From Chitinophaga caseinilytica (GTDB lineage Bacteria; Bacteroidota; Bacteroidia; Chitinophagales; Chitinophagaceae): a stretch of DNA of 64,000 nt. The stretch is taken from contig NZ_CP150096.1 of NCBI RefSeq assembly GCF_038396765.1, forward strand, positions 725,501-789,500, in the 5' to 3' direction. Below the pieces are notes generated by a model. That model was not told where the DNA came from and made no database searches. It worked only from the letters and a program-made list of their open reading frames with translations. Shown in pieces: positions 16,883-25,944 of this stretch (positions within the stretch are counted from its first letter, which is position 1; every line of letters starts with the position of its first letter). The translations under genes were made by a program, and so were the position numbers.

Positions 16883-17527
16883 GGGGTCTTCCGGAACGAA
16901 GGGGTTATGCACCTTCTCGAACCCGATCGTAGTTTCGGGACCGTGCCCGGAATACACCACCGTTTCGTCGGGCAACTTGTACAGTTTTTCCCGGATGCTG
17001 CTGGCCAATGTTTCAAAATTACCTCCGGGGAAGTCGGAACGACCAACACTCTGTTTAAATAACACATCTCCTGCGATCACGAAATGTTGCTTCGCGGAAT
17101 AGAACGAAATGCTTCCGGGGGAATGGCCGGGGGTGAGGATCACTTCCAGTTCATCGTCTCCCAACGTCACTTTATCACCCTCTTCCAGGTAACCCACCGG
17201 CTCGGGGCTGGGCTCGAAAGGGATGTTGTACATCATCCCGGATTGGGGGGAACGGTCGAGCACCACCTGGTCTAACCGGTGGATTTCCGGCCCTTTCCCA
17301 AACATTTTCTGGACCAGCCTGTTGCTGAAGATATGATCGAGATGGCAGTGGGTATTGAGTAACCGGGCCACTGTCAGCTCATTTTCGGCCATAAACCGGA
17401 GGAACCCGTCCCGCTCTTCCTGATAATAAAATCCGGGGTCTATAATGATACACTGCTTTTTTTCGTTAATTAGTACGTATGTATTCTCCTGAAAAGGATT
17501 CACCGTGAAGCACCTGATTTCAAACAT
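16865..17527 (-). CDS. MBL-fold metallohydrolase (glyoxalase II-like)
   Basis: A 220-residue zinc metallohydrolase. The metal-binding signature is THCHLDH (about 59-65), followed by GHSPGSISFY (about 134-143), GDVLF (about 153-157) and a late SGHGPET histidine (about 193-199). The sequence opens with FTVNPFQENTYVL, typical of the YcbL/GloB-like group that hydrolyses thioesters such as S-lactoylglutathione, or related substrates. The substrate here cannot be fixed because Bacteroidota usually lack glutathione. Its 3' end overlaps that of the flippase gene; its start is divergent from the propeller/barrel protein gene. Confidence 0.9.
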   Translation of the reverse strand: MFEIRCFTVNPFQENTYVLINEKKQCIIIDPGFYYQEERDGFLRFMAENELTVARLLNTHCHLDHIFSNRLVQKMFGKGPEIHRLDQVVLDRSPQSGMMYNIPFEPSPEPVGYLEEGDKVTLGDDELEVILTPGHSPGSISFYSAKQHFVIAGDVLFKQSVGRSDFPGGNFETLASSIREKLYKLPDETVVYSGHGPETTIGFEKVHNPFVPEDPSTRLA

Positions 17528-17583
17528 TGTTGACGTTTTTTACTAATTTTAATTCGCAACACAATATTATCAATACTTTCCGT

Positions 17584-20500
17584 ATGAACCGATTTATTAC
17601 CAGGTCAATTATTCCATGCTTATGCCTATTGATCGGATTTGTTGTTAACGCCCAGGCGCAGACGAATACCGTGGAATTTGGCCAGAACCGGGTACAGTAC
17701 AAGAACTTCAAGTGGCGGTTCTATACGACCCGGCACTTCAACACGTACTTCGCCCAGAACGGCCTCGAGCTCGGCAAGTACGTGGCCCAGTGCGCGGAAA
17801 GGGAATTGCCCCAGCTGGAGGAGTTCATGGAATTCACCTTCCGGCAGAAAGTCAACATTATTGTGTACAACAACTTCGCCGAATTCAAGCAATCCAACGT
17901 CGGGATCGGGGTAGAATGGCAGAATACGGGCGGGGTGACGAAGCTCGTCGGCAATAAGCTCCTCGTTTACTTCGACGGCGACCATGCCAACCTGCGCCGC
18001 CAGATCCGCCAGGGCATCGCCCGGGTCATGCTCGAAACCCTCCTCTTCGGTGAAGATATCGGCGAATTCGCCGGCAACGCCGTGCTCATCGATTTCCCCA
18101 ACTGGTTCACCGACGGGTTCATCGCATACGCCGCCGAAAACTGGAACCCCCAGCTCGACGATCAGCTGAAAGCCGCCCTCAACTCCGGAAAATACAACAC
18201 CTTCAACCAGCTTACGTTCGACAAGCCCCTGCTGGCCGGCCAGGCGTTCTGGTATTACGTGGAAAGCAAGTACGGTAAAGACGCCGTCCCTTACCTCATG
18301 TACATCACCCGCATCAACCGCGGCCTCAAAAAAGGCTTCGAACAGGTATTGCACATGAAACCCAAAGCCGCTCAGGCCGATTTCATGATGTGGTGGCGCA
18401 AACGCTTCCAGGAAGACGGGCGCCGCCGCCGCCAGGTGACGCGCGGTACGGGCGTGATTTCCAACGAGATCGGTAAAAAAGACTACTACCGCTACGCCCC
18501 CAATCCCAAAAACTCCATGTACGCCGTGGTGGAATACAGCAAAGGCACCTACAAAGTGAAGATCAACCTGGGATGGAGCACCAACAAGGTACTGCTGAAA
18601 AGCGGCGTCAAACAGCTCACGTCCAAACTCGATCCCAACTATCCCCTGCTGGCCTGGAACCATAAAGGCAACCGGCTCGCCGTGGTATACGAACACGAAG
18701 GCAAAACCCGCCTCATGGTCTACGACCTGATCTCCAAGATCACCATCAAGCAAGACCTGCCCATGTTCGAAAGGATCATCGATATGAAGTTCTTCTTCGA
18801 ATTCGACAACTCCCTCCTGCTGTCTGCCGTGCGCAACGGTCATACCGATATCTTCACCTACAGCATGACCAACAGCAAGGTAGACCAGATCACCAACGAC
18901 GTGTGGGACGATCTCGATCCTTCTTTCGCGGCGTTCCCCGGCAAAAGCGGGATCATCTATTCATCGAACCGCCCCAACGCGAAAGCCCGTACTTCGGACA
19001 CTTCGCTGCCGCATAACCGGTATAATATTTTCATGGTCGACAACTGGAACAAATCTTCCGAAAAACAGATTTCCCAGTTGACGGACCTCCCCTACGGCAA
19101 TGCCCGCCTGCCCGTTCAGTACAATACCACCCACTTTACCTTCGTGAGCGATGCCAACGGTATCAACAACCGGTACGCCGGTTTCTTCCGCGCGGAAAGG
19201 GCCGGGGTGGATTCCCTGTACTTCGTGGGCGCGGAGATCCTCCACAATCCCGACAAGGAAGAACTGGATTCCGCATTGATGGATTACGGCGCCACGGCAC
19301 CGGATTCCGTGCAGGCCATTACCATCACCAACGACTCAACGTACGTTTTCCCTGTTACCAACTACCAGTTCGGCATCAAGGAATCCCGGATCGCGGGAGA
19401 CCAGGGCATGGTGTCGGAAGTAGTGCAGATCGGCGACTGGAAACGGTTGTATAAATTGAAAGTGGACACCAATACGCTGAAAAAACGCAACGTATCGGCC
19501 CGGCCCACCAACTACATGCGCCAGCAAATGCGCTACGACTCCCTGCGCATGGGCCTCCCGAGCTATTACGCACGGCCAGACACGGCACCCAAGCAGCCCA
19601 ACTTCTTCCAGAACGAATTCGGCAACGAGCCGGCAGATACGGCCGCGCATACCGCCAATGAGCCCGCGCTGTCTGAAAAGAAAGAGCCGCCCATCCTGAA
19701 AAGCGCGCGCCTGAGCAATTACAGGCTCAAGTTCAGCTCCGACTACCTGGTAACGCAGATAGACAACTCGGTGCTCATGAACCGCTACCAGCCTTACTAC
19801 GGCTGGCCGCAGGGCCCCATCCGCCTGGCAGATCCCGTGAATGGCCTCATCCGCCTCGGCATCAGCGATCTCATGGAAGATTACAAGTTCTCCGGCGCGT
19901 TCCGTATCCCCCTCGCCCTCGACGGTACCGAGTATATGTTCTCGTTCGCTTATCTCAAGAAGCGTTTCGATTACAAACTGACGTATTACCGCAAGGTGGA
20001 AAAAGCCGCACTGACCGTTGGGGACGGCAGCAACCAGTTCACCAACTATCCCATCAAGAACAAAACGAACATCTACCAGGGAGAAGTCCGCTATCCGTTC
20101 GACCAGGTGCGCAGCATGCGCATCGCGGCAGGCCTGCGGACGGATGAGCTGGTAGTGCTCGCCAACGACCAGGGATCGCTGAAAGAGCCCAACTACAAGG
20201 AAACCGCCGTGCTGGCGCGTTTGGAATATGTGCACGACAATGTGATCAACCCCGCCATCAATATCTTCAAAGGCACCCGCTACAAGATTTATGGCGACAT
20301 GGTGGCGCAGATTTCCGGGAACCGCAACACCCTGTTCGGACAAGTGACACCGAAAGGCAAGTTCACCTACAACATGGGCATCGATGCGCGCCATTACGTG
20401 GAAATTACCCGGAACTTCATCTGGGCAACGCGTTTCGCCGCCGACCTTTCCTGGGGCTCGCGCAAGCTGATCTACTTCCTCGGCGGGGTAGACAACTGGA

Positions 20501-20967
20501 TGATCAAACCCGACATCTACACCAACCGCGCGCCGAACGCCAATGAAAACTACGCTTACCAGACGCTGGCCGTGAACATGCGCGGCTACAAACAGAACAT
20601 CCGCAACGGTAACAACGTGATGTTGATGAATACGGAGCTCCGCCTGCCGGTGTTCACCACTTTCATCGACAAGCCCATCAACAGCGCGTTCCTCCGCAAC
20701 TTCCAGCTGATATCGTTTATCGACATCGGTACGGCCTGGAACGAGAAACTGAAGTTCAAGGACGCGAATTATACGGAATACGTGACCGAAGAAGGTGTGG
20801 TGATCCGCATCAAGGAAGGCTTCCTCGGGCCCTTCGTAGGCGGTTACGGATTCGGTGCCCGCACCACCGTGCTGGGCTACTTCGCCCGCTTCGACGCCGG
20901 CTGGCCCATGACCGGGTTCTTCCGCGGCAAACCGCAGCTCACCTTCGGTTTGGGGGTAGACTTCTAA
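17584..20967 (+). CDS. TolB-like propeller protein with C-terminal outer-membrane barrel
   Basis: An exported 1127-residue protein. The start at 17584 gives a clean signal peptide (about 1-25). Residues 40-280 resemble the peptidase-MA gluzincin fold, but the expected HExxH helix reads QGIAR (143-147) and the second motif reads NWFTDGFIAY (173-182), so it cannot bind zinc in the usual way. Residues 300-620 form repeated blades of a TolB/WD40-like propeller (DISYS-type units such as DDLDPSFAAFPGKSGIIYSS). The C-terminal third has alternating strands and ends in GLGVDF with a terminal Phe, as in BamA/TamA-type surface antigens. I infer an outer-membrane protein with a periplasmic or surface propeller; function unknown. 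Its own terminator follows. Confidence 0.8.
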   Translation: MNRFITRSIIPCLCLLIGFVVNAQAQTNTVEFGQNRVQYKNFKWRFYTTRHFNTYFAQNGLELGKYVAQCAERELPQLEEFMEFTFRQKVNIIVYNNFAEFKQSNVGIGVEWQNTGGVTKLVGNKLLVYFDGDHANLRRQIRQGIARVMLETLLFGEDIGEFAGNAVLIDFPNWFTDGFIAYAAENWNPQLDDQLKAALNSGKYNTFNQLTFDKPLLAGQAFWYYVESKYGKDAVPYLMYITRINRGLKKGFEQVLHMKPKAAQADFMMWWRKRFQEDGRRRRQVTRGTGVISNEIGKKDYYRYAPNPKNSMYAVVEYSKGTYKVKINLGWSTNKVLLKSGVKQLTSKLDPNYPLLAWNHKGNRLAVVYEHEGKTRLMVYDLISKITIKQDLPMFERIIDMKFFFEFDNSLLLSAVRNGHTDIFTYSMTNSKVDQITNDVWDDLDPSFAAFPGKSGIIYSSNRPNAKARTSDTSLPHNRYNIFMVDNWNKSSEKQISQLTDLPYGNARLPVQYNTTHFTFVSDANGINNRYAGFFRAERAGVDSLYFVGAEILHNPDKEELDSALMDYGATAPDSVQAITITNDSTYVFPVTNYQFGIKESRIAGDQGMVSEVVQIGDWKRLYKLKVDTNTLKKRNVSARPTNYMRQQMRYDSLRMGLPSYYARPDTAPKQPNFFQNEFGNEPADTAAHTANEPALSEKKEPPILKSARLSNYRLKFSSDYLVTQIDNSVLMNRYQPYYGWPQGPIRLADPVNGLIRLGISDLMEDYKFSGAFRIPLALDGTEYMFSFAYLKKRFDYKLTYYRKVEKAALTVGDGSNQFTNYPIKNKTNIYQGEVRYPFDQVRSMRIAAGLRTDELVVLANDQGSLKEPNYKETAVLARLEYVHDNVINPAINIFKGTRYKIYGDMVAQISGNRNTLFGQVTPKGKFTYNMGIDARHYVEITRNFIWATRFAADLSWGSRKLIYFLGGVDNWMIKPDIYTNRAPNANENYAYQTLAVNMRGYKQNIRNGNNVMLMNTELRLPVFTTFIDKPINSAFLRNFQLISFIDIGTAWNEKLKFKDANYTEYVTEEGVVIRIKEGFLGPFVGGYGFGARTTVLGYFARFDAGWPMTGFFRGKPQLTFGLGVDF

Positions 20968-20991
20968 ACAAAACGCATTTTCACATACACG

Positions 20992-21022
20992 AAAAAGCCG
21001 GCTACATCAGCCGGCTTTTTTT
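20992..21022 (+). terminator. Terminator of the propeller/barrel gene
   Basis: AAAAGCCGGCT and AGCCGGCTTTT pair around ACATC, followed by a run of seven Ts. The leading As could also serve minus-strand transcripts from the dgkA operon. Confidence 0.85.
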
Positions 21023-21079
21023 ATGGTAAAATCTGTTGTAAAATGTTGGAAAGGCGCGATGGCTGTGCGGATCATTCCG

Positions 21080-21427
21080 TTACAAAATTTTTGGAAGGAA
21101 GATGCACCCCGCTGCGATCACTGCGCCGATGGCTGCGATGAGCACCGCCCCGGCTGCCATGTCTTTGATGTTTTTGACGAGGGGATGCTGGTCCGGATGG
21201 AGGAGGTCCATCGATTTTTCGATGGCAGTGTTGAGCAGTTCGGCCGTCCACACGGCAGCGGTGGCTACGGCGAGCACGGCCCATTCGCCGGCGGAACAGC
21301 GGAAGAAGGCCCCTGCTGCGATAACGGCGCCGGTGGCCACGAGGTGGATACGGGCGTTGGGCTCGCTGCGGAGCGCGGTGCCGATACCGCGGAAGGCGTT
21401 GCGGAAACTGCCGGTCAGCCTGTTCAT
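21080..21427 (-). CDS. dgkA: Diacylglycerol kinase / undecaprenol kinase (DgkA family)
   Basis: A 115-residue integral membrane kinase with three hydrophobic helices (about 28-45, 50-66, 92-112). The hallmark ELLNTAIE (63-70) provides Glu63, Asn66 and Glu70 for ATP-Mg binding. The family phosphorylates diacylglycerol or, in many bacteria outside the gamma-proteobacteria, undecaprenol. Start: an ATG at 21427 overlaps the stop of the preceding regulator gene (TGATG); a GTG one codon earlier is less likely. It is the last gene of a three-gene operon with a winged-helix regulator and a multi-pass protein. Confidence 0.88.
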   Translation of the reverse strand: MNRLTGSFRNAFRGIGTALRSEPNARIHLVATGAVIAAGAFFRCSAGEWAVLAVATAAVWTAELLNTAIEKSMDLLHPDQHPLVKNIKDMAAGAVLIAAIGAVIAAGCIFLPKIL

Positions 21428-21723
21428 CACTGTGTAAATTTGATCATGGCTTCCAGCGCGGCGAGGTGGCCCTTGAAGGCTTTTTCGCCGGTTTTGGTGA
21501 TGGAATAGGTGGTGTTGGTTTTGCGGCCCACGAAACCTTTGTGCACCTTGATGTACGCATTTTCTTCCAGCGTGGAAAGGTGCGAGGCCAGGTTGCCGTC
21601 GGTTACGTCGAGCATCGCCTTGAGATCGTTGAAGCTCACTTCCTCGCTCACCATGAGCACGCTCATCACGCCAAGCCGTATTCTACTTTCGAACAGTTTA
21701 TTCAGATTCTCGATTGGATTCAT
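21427..21723 (-). CDS. Winged-helix transcriptional regulator
   Basis: A 98-residue protein that is almost entirely a winged helix-turn-helix domain of the PadR/ArsR/HTH_34 kind: FESRIRLGVMSVLMV, the recognition region DVTDGNLASHLSTLEENAY (about 40-58), a KGFVGRKTNTTYSIT wing and a C-terminal dimer helix. Such short regulators often sit beside a membrane protein whose expression they control; here the upstream gene encodes a six-helix membrane protein and the downstream gene dgkA. The ligand is unknown. The start and stop overlaps support tight co-expression. Confidence 0.85.
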   Translation of the reverse strand: MNPIENLNKLFESRIRLGVMSVLMVSEEVSFNDLKAMLDVTDGNLASHLSTLEENAYIKVHKGFVGRKTNTTYSITKTGEKAFKGHLAALEAMIKFTQ

Positions 21724-21735
21724 GCATACCGGGGT

Positions 21736-22395
21736 TTAAGCCGCCTGGGGGGCGCGTTCGTATTTCCACCACATGATGACGCCGTACAGGATATGTACCA
21801 GCCCGAAGCCGAGCGCCCAGAAAAAGAGGCCGTATCCCAGCCAGAAAGTGGCGATAACGCCGAGGAGGCATTCGGTGAAGCCCACATAACGCAACTCCGG
21901 CATGGTGAATTTGCTGGCGTTGATGAGCGCCAGGCCATAAAACACGAGGCAGGCCGGGGCCACGAAACCGTAAAACCCGTTATAGATCATGCCGAGGATG
22001 AAGAGCCCTCCGGCCACGAGCGGCACGGCGAGGTTGATGACCACTTTGCGGGCGGTGGCGTCCCAGATGGGAAGGCCCTGCTGCCGGGCTTTCCGCCAGG
22101 TGAAGTAGCTCCCTGTGGTGAGGGCGCCCGCGAGCACCGCCGCTGCCACCAGCATCAGTTTGAGTATGACGGTGTTATGTTCGGGAGCGGGGCTGTAAAT
22201 ATCAGCATCGTAAGCGATCTGCGTTCCGTTCCCGGCGCGGTACTCGTCCAGGATGCCGTACGCGAACCATGCGCCGATGAGCCCGCTGAGGCCTGCGCCC
22301 ACGCCGCCGAGGCCGCTGAGCGACATGAACCGCGTGCTGCGTTCCATGATCCGCTTGATGTCTTTAAGGGTATCGAGATGTTGTTGCTCGTTCAT
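21736..22395 (-). CDS. Multi-pass membrane protein, regulator-associated
   Basis: A 219-residue protein with about six hydrophobic segments (around 32-52, 75-97, 115-132, 139-155, 160-178, 186-205) after a short cytoplasmic start MNEQQHLDTLKDIKRIMERS. I moved the start to 22395: the in-frame extension beyond it is Arg/Pro-rich with no signal, and a TAnnTTTG promoter element lies 20 bases upstream of the chosen ATG. It belongs with small winged-helix regulator genes in Bacteroidota, an arrangement seen often but not functionally explained. It is the first gene of the operon ending in dgkA. Confidence 0.75.
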   Translation of the reverse strand: MNEQQHLDTLKDIKRIMERSTRFMSLSGLGGVGAGLSGLIGAWFAYGILDEYRAGNGTQIAYDADIYSPAPEHNTVILKLMLVAAAVLAGALTTGSYFTWRKARQQGLPIWDATARKVVINLAVPLVAGGLFILGMIYNGFYGFVAPACLVFYGLALINASKFTMPELRYVGFTECLLGVIATFWLGYGLFFWALGFGLVHILYGVIMWWKYERAPQAA

Positions 22396-22415
22396 AGAGA
22401 AAGCACTTTGTCTAT

Positions 22416-22423
22416 CAAAGCTA
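22416..22423 (-). promoter_or_regulatory. Promoter -7 element of the membrane protein-regulator-dgkA operon
   Basis: TAGCTTTG on the minus strand with 20 bases to the ATG at 22395. Confidence 0.45.
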
Positions 22424-22810
22424 GGCATATTTCCGGAAAATGGGGCATGGGAACGCCGGGAAAGAAATCCGGCATGTTTTTGTGTTGTTATAGGGGTGAA
22501 GGGTCGGGACGCGCGTTTTGTCATAGGGCGTTGCGGGCAGAGCGGAGTAACCTTGGGAAGGGGGTGTTCGTTTAGGGTGGGTTACGACGGCCGGTGCCGA
22601 TCCTCATAAAATTACCATGTTGCCCGAAAAGTGTAGGCTGATGCGTGAGTGGCGATGGATGGATGATGGGTGCGATGCGGGCCTGACAGCACGGGTTTCC
22701 CGGGTTTCCGCGGTGCGGCTTACCCTGGCAGGCTGGAAATTGCCATAAATCCGTCCCATTTAACAACAGTCAAAGTAATTCGTCCGAAAATATCTAATTT
22801 GCCTCCTGAA
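22424..22810. other. Divergent intergenic region without a gene
   Basis: About 390 bases between the divergent promoters of the membrane-protein operon and the DUF5686 gene. It is G-rich on the plus strand with short direct repeats (GGATGGATGATGG, GGGTTTCCCGGGTTTCC). No ORF or RNA was recognised. ATCTAATTTG just before the DUF5686 start is a one-base-short form of the -7 element. Confidence 0.5.
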
Positions 22811-25318
22811 ATGAACGGCTGGAAACGAACCATAGCTTCAATAATAACGCTCATCAGCTTCTTACCCCTACATGCGCAGCATAAAGTAAAAGGCATTGTT
22901 AAAGACGCGCACACCCAGGAACTGATCCCATTTGCCACACTCCAATTCGTGGGCACCAACACCGGTATGGTCACCGATGCGGAAGGCGCATTCGTTTTCG
23001 AGCTCCCGTCCATCCCCTCAGATTCCCTCCTCGTCCGCGTCATGGGATACGCCCGCACCGTGCTGTTCGTTGACCGGAAACTGCCCGAACAAACGCTCGT
23101 TTTCGAGATTTCCCGCGGCGACGTTTCCCTCAAAACCTACGAAGTCAAAGCCAACGTCAACTTCGCCCTCATCCTGCTTCGGAACATCGTCCGCCGCAAA
23201 CCGTTCAACAATTACGACCGGCTCGACAGCTATAAATACGAGATCTATAACAAACTGGAGCTCGACATCAAGAACCTCAACACCGTCAAGCTCGCGAAAA
23301 ACCGCTTCACCAAACCGTTTTCGTTCATCCTGAAGAATATCGACAGCACCACGGAAAACCAACCGTTCCTGCCCGTGTTCCTCACCGAAAGCATCTCCGA
23401 TTACTATTTCCAGCGCAACCCGAAGAAAACGAAAGAGATCATCAAAGCCTCCCGCACCTCGGGCCTCGACAACGAAAGCGTCACCAAGTTCCTCGGCGGC
23501 ATGTACCAGAACATCAATGTGTACGACAACTTCATCCCGGTGTTCGACAAAAGCTTCGTGAGCCCTATCAGCAGCAACGGCACGCTTTTCTATAATTACC
23601 GCATCACCGATACGCAATACATCGCCAATAACCGGTTCATCCGCATGAACTTCGAACCGCGGCGCAAAGGCGAGAACGCGTTCATCGGCGACCTTTGGGT
23701 GATGGACTCCACCTTCGCCATCCAGAAGATGAGCATGTCTGTCCCCAACGACGCCAACATCAACTTCGTCCGCAAAATCTCCCTCGTCCAGGAATTCAAA
23801 CAACTGGCAGACAGCAGCGGATGGTTCCTCGCGAAAGATAAATTCGTGGTCGACTTCTGGACGCCGAGCCCCAAACCGACAAAAACCATCGAGTTCATCG
23901 GCCGGAAAACGACGACGTACGAAGGTTTCATCCTCAATGATACCGCCGTTACCAACCTGTTCTCCGAAAAACGCTACCCGCAAAACATCGTGGTGGCCGA
24001 CAGCGCGCGCACGCGGACGGATTCCTTCTGGGACAGCCACCGCCACGAATCGCTGAGCCAGAATGAACAGTCGATCTACAAGATGGTGGACACGCTGCAG
24101 AAGATGCCGCTGTTCCAGAAATATTCCAATACCATCCGCTTCCTGGCTACGGGATATAAACCGTTCGGGCCGCTGGAATGGGGGCCGTACTGGTACCTCT
24201 TTTCCCAGAACCGCCTGGAAGGTTTCCGGGTGCGGCTGGATTTGGGGACTACGCCGCAGTTCCATAAAGACCTGTACCTCAACGGGTACCTGGCCTACGG
24301 ATTCGGCGACGACCGCTTCAAAGGAAAAGTTTCCGCGCTGTACCTCCTGCAGCGCCACCCGCGCATGTACGTGTACGGTTCATTCATACGTGATCTCGAC
24401 AATGGCGCGAGCTACTACGATGAGGTGGGCACAGATAACATTTTCACCCTGGCGATCCGCAAGCCCGGCGTTCCGCAGAAATTCATGCAGATCGAAGAGA
24501 AGCGTGCGGAGTTCTACAAGGAATATTACAGCGGGTTCTCCCATCACTTCTCGGTGGTGCACAAACAGTTCATGCCCTACGATCCTTTGCCGGGCAGCGC
24601 CGTATTCCCGCACAGCGGCGGCAAAACGGACCCCTACACGAACCTGGAAGTGGCCGTGAAACTGCGGTACGCTTTCCGCGAAGAATTCCTCGAAGGCAAT
24701 TACTACCGCTTCAGCCTCGGCAGCAAATACCCCATCGTGGAACTGAAATACGCGCTGGGCGTGAAAGGCATCTGGAAGAGCAATTACAGCTACCACAAAG
24801 CAACCTTCACGGTGTCTGACTACCTGAAAGTGGCGCCGTTCGGACAGTTGTACTACAACTTCTTCGGCGGTAAGATCTTCAATACCACCCTGCCCTATCC
24901 GCTGCTGGAAATACATCCCGGCAACGAGATTTACTACTACAACAAATACGCGTTCAACATGATGAACCGCTACGAGTTCATCAGCGACCAATACGCCGGT
25001 TTCAACCTCGAGCACACCCTCGGCAGCGGGATCTTCAACTACATCCCGCTCGTCCGCAAACTGAAGTTCCGCCAGTTCTGGACGGCCAAAGGCGTGATCG
25101 GCAGCCTGAGCGACAAGAACCGCGCCCTCAACCTGCAAACGAACTATCCGTTCAAGACATTACAGGGCAGTCCCTACGTGGAAGTAGGCACGGGTGTTGA
25201 AAACATTCTCAAATTCATTCGGGTGGATTTCGTTTGGCGAGTGGCGCCGAAGCCCCTGCCGGCCGAGGTCAACAACAAAAAGTTCGGCGTGTTCGGCAGC
25301 TTCCGGCTCCAGTTCTAG
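22811..25318 (+). CDS. DUF5686 outer-membrane protein with carboxypeptidase-regulatory-like domain
   Basis: An 835-residue protein. The start at 22811 is the first ATG giving a signal peptide (about 1-22, ending LPLHAQ). The N-terminal CarboxypepD_reg-like beta-sandwich (about 23-110) shows the usual GIVKDAHTQELIPFATLQF opening. The remainder fits DUF5686, an abundant Bacteroidota outer-membrane protein family: QRNPKKTKEIIKASRTSG, FWDSHRHESLSQNEQSIYKMVDTLQ, and barrel-like strands to a C-terminal RLQF. Function is unknown; some members have been linked to surface polymer handling. Its stop codon overlaps the end of the convergent XRE gene by four bases. Confidence 0.85.
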   Translation: MNGWKRTIASIITLISFLPLHAQHKVKGIVKDAHTQELIPFATLQFVGTNTGMVTDAEGAFVFELPSIPSDSLLVRVMGYARTVLFVDRKLPEQTLVFEISRGDVSLKTYEVKANVNFALILLRNIVRRKPFNNYDRLDSYKYEIYNKLELDIKNLNTVKLAKNRFTKPFSFILKNIDSTTENQPFLPVFLTESISDYYFQRNPKKTKEIIKASRTSGLDNESVTKFLGGMYQNINVYDNFIPVFDKSFVSPISSNGTLFYNYRITDTQYIANNRFIRMNFEPRRKGENAFIGDLWVMDSTFAIQKMSMSVPNDANINFVRKISLVQEFKQLADSSGWFLAKDKFVVDFWTPSPKPTKTIEFIGRKTTTYEGFILNDTAVTNLFSEKRYPQNIVVADSARTRTDSFWDSHRHESLSQNEQSIYKMVDTLQKMPLFQKYSNTIRFLATGYKPFGPLEWGPYWYLFSQNRLEGFRVRLDLGTTPQFHKDLYLNGYLAYGFGDDRFKGKVSALYLLQRHPRMYVYGSFIRDLDNGASYYDEVGTDNIFTLAIRKPGVPQKFMQIEEKRAEFYKEYYSGFSHHFSVVHKQFMPYDPLPGSAVFPHSGGKTDPYTNLEVAVKLRYAFREEFLEGNYYRFSLGSKYPIVELKYALGVKGIWKSNYSYHKATFTVSDYLKVAPFGQLYYNFFGGKIFNTTLPYPLLEIHPGNEIYYYNKYAFNMMNRYEFISDQYAGFNLEHTLGSGIFNYIPLVRKLKFRQFWTAKGVIGSLSDKNRALNLQTNYPFKTLQGSPYVEVGTGVENILKFIRVDFVWRVAPKPLPAEVNNKKFGVFGSFRLQF

Positions 25319-25740
25319 GGCTTCTGCGGCTTCGCTTTCTGCGTGGACATTTCCCGGATGGGATGCAGCACCGCCTGCATGATCCGTATGTGCTCGCGCA
25401 TCATCTGGTCCATCTTCTGCATAGAATCGCGCATCGTCGTCATCATTTCCTTCATGAGCAATTTGTCTTGCCGGAAATACGCCAGCAGGTCTTGCAAGTC
25501 TTTTTCCTGCAACACCGGTTTCAACTGCCGTTGTTGTGGCGGCTGATCGTTGAACAGTTCCGTGAAATGAACATCGAGCACTTCGGCGATCTGCATCAGC
25601 CGCTCCACCGTCAGCCGCTTCACTTCGTTCCGCTCTATGTTCCCATAAGCCGTAGAACCGATGCAGAGCCGGTCCGCCATGTACTCCTGCGTCAGGTTGC
25701 GGTACTCCCGCAATCGCCGGATCGTGTTGCCAACATTCAT
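25315..25740 (-). CDS. XRE-family helix-turn-helix regulator
   Basis: A 141-residue protein. Residues 1-65 form a Cro/CI-type HTH (NVGNTIRRLREYRNLTQEYMADRL with a GSTAYGNIERNEVKRLTVERLMQIAEVL recognition region). The C-terminal half (about 75-141) is helical and Met/Gln-rich (QEKDLQDLLAYFRQDK, MTTMRDSMQKMDQMM), probably a coiled-coil oligomerisation segment. The start at 25740 was chosen because the HTH begins directly there. The gap upstream carries a 7+7 palindrome and a half-site that look like its operator, suggesting autoregulation. Confidence 0.85.
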   Translation of the reverse strand: MNVGNTIRRLREYRNLTQEYMADRLCIGSTAYGNIERNEVKRLTVERLMQIAEVLDVHFTELFNDQPPQQRQLKPVLQEKDLQDLLAYFRQDKLLMKEMMTTMRDSMQKMDQMMREHIRIMQAVLHPIREMSTQKAKPQKP

Positions 25741-25819
25741 AATGAAGGTATTTGAAAATCGTACCTGGGTTAACGGTCGCGCCCGCAATATTAACGCGCC
25801 CGGCAACACGTTCCAAAAA

Positions 25820-25872
25820 ATCTCCGAAAATGCAAGAAGTTCTCTTCTAACTCGGAGAATATCTCCGAAAAT
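25820..25872 (-). promoter_or_regulatory. Putative operator of the XRE regulator
   Basis: The inverted repeat TCGGAGA-ATA-TCTCCGA is at 25852-25868. The right half recurs as ATCTCCGAAAAT at 25820-25831 and 25861-25872, 41 bases apart (about four helical turns). Both sites lie 80-130 bases upstream of the XRE start codon. Confidence 0.55.
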
Positions 25873-25891
25873 CGAAGATTGCGGGCATAAA

Positions 25892-25917
25892 AAAAGCGCC
25901 TTTTTGAAGGCGCTTTT
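25892..25917 (-). terminator. Terminator of the gcvH-VanZ unit
   Basis: AAAAGCGCCTT and AAGGCGCTTTT pair perfectly around TTTG. Preceding As give a T-run on the minus strand, directly after the VanZ gene. Confidence 0.85.
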
Positions 25918-25944
25918 ATGTAAAGTATGTCTTTTCAAAAACGA

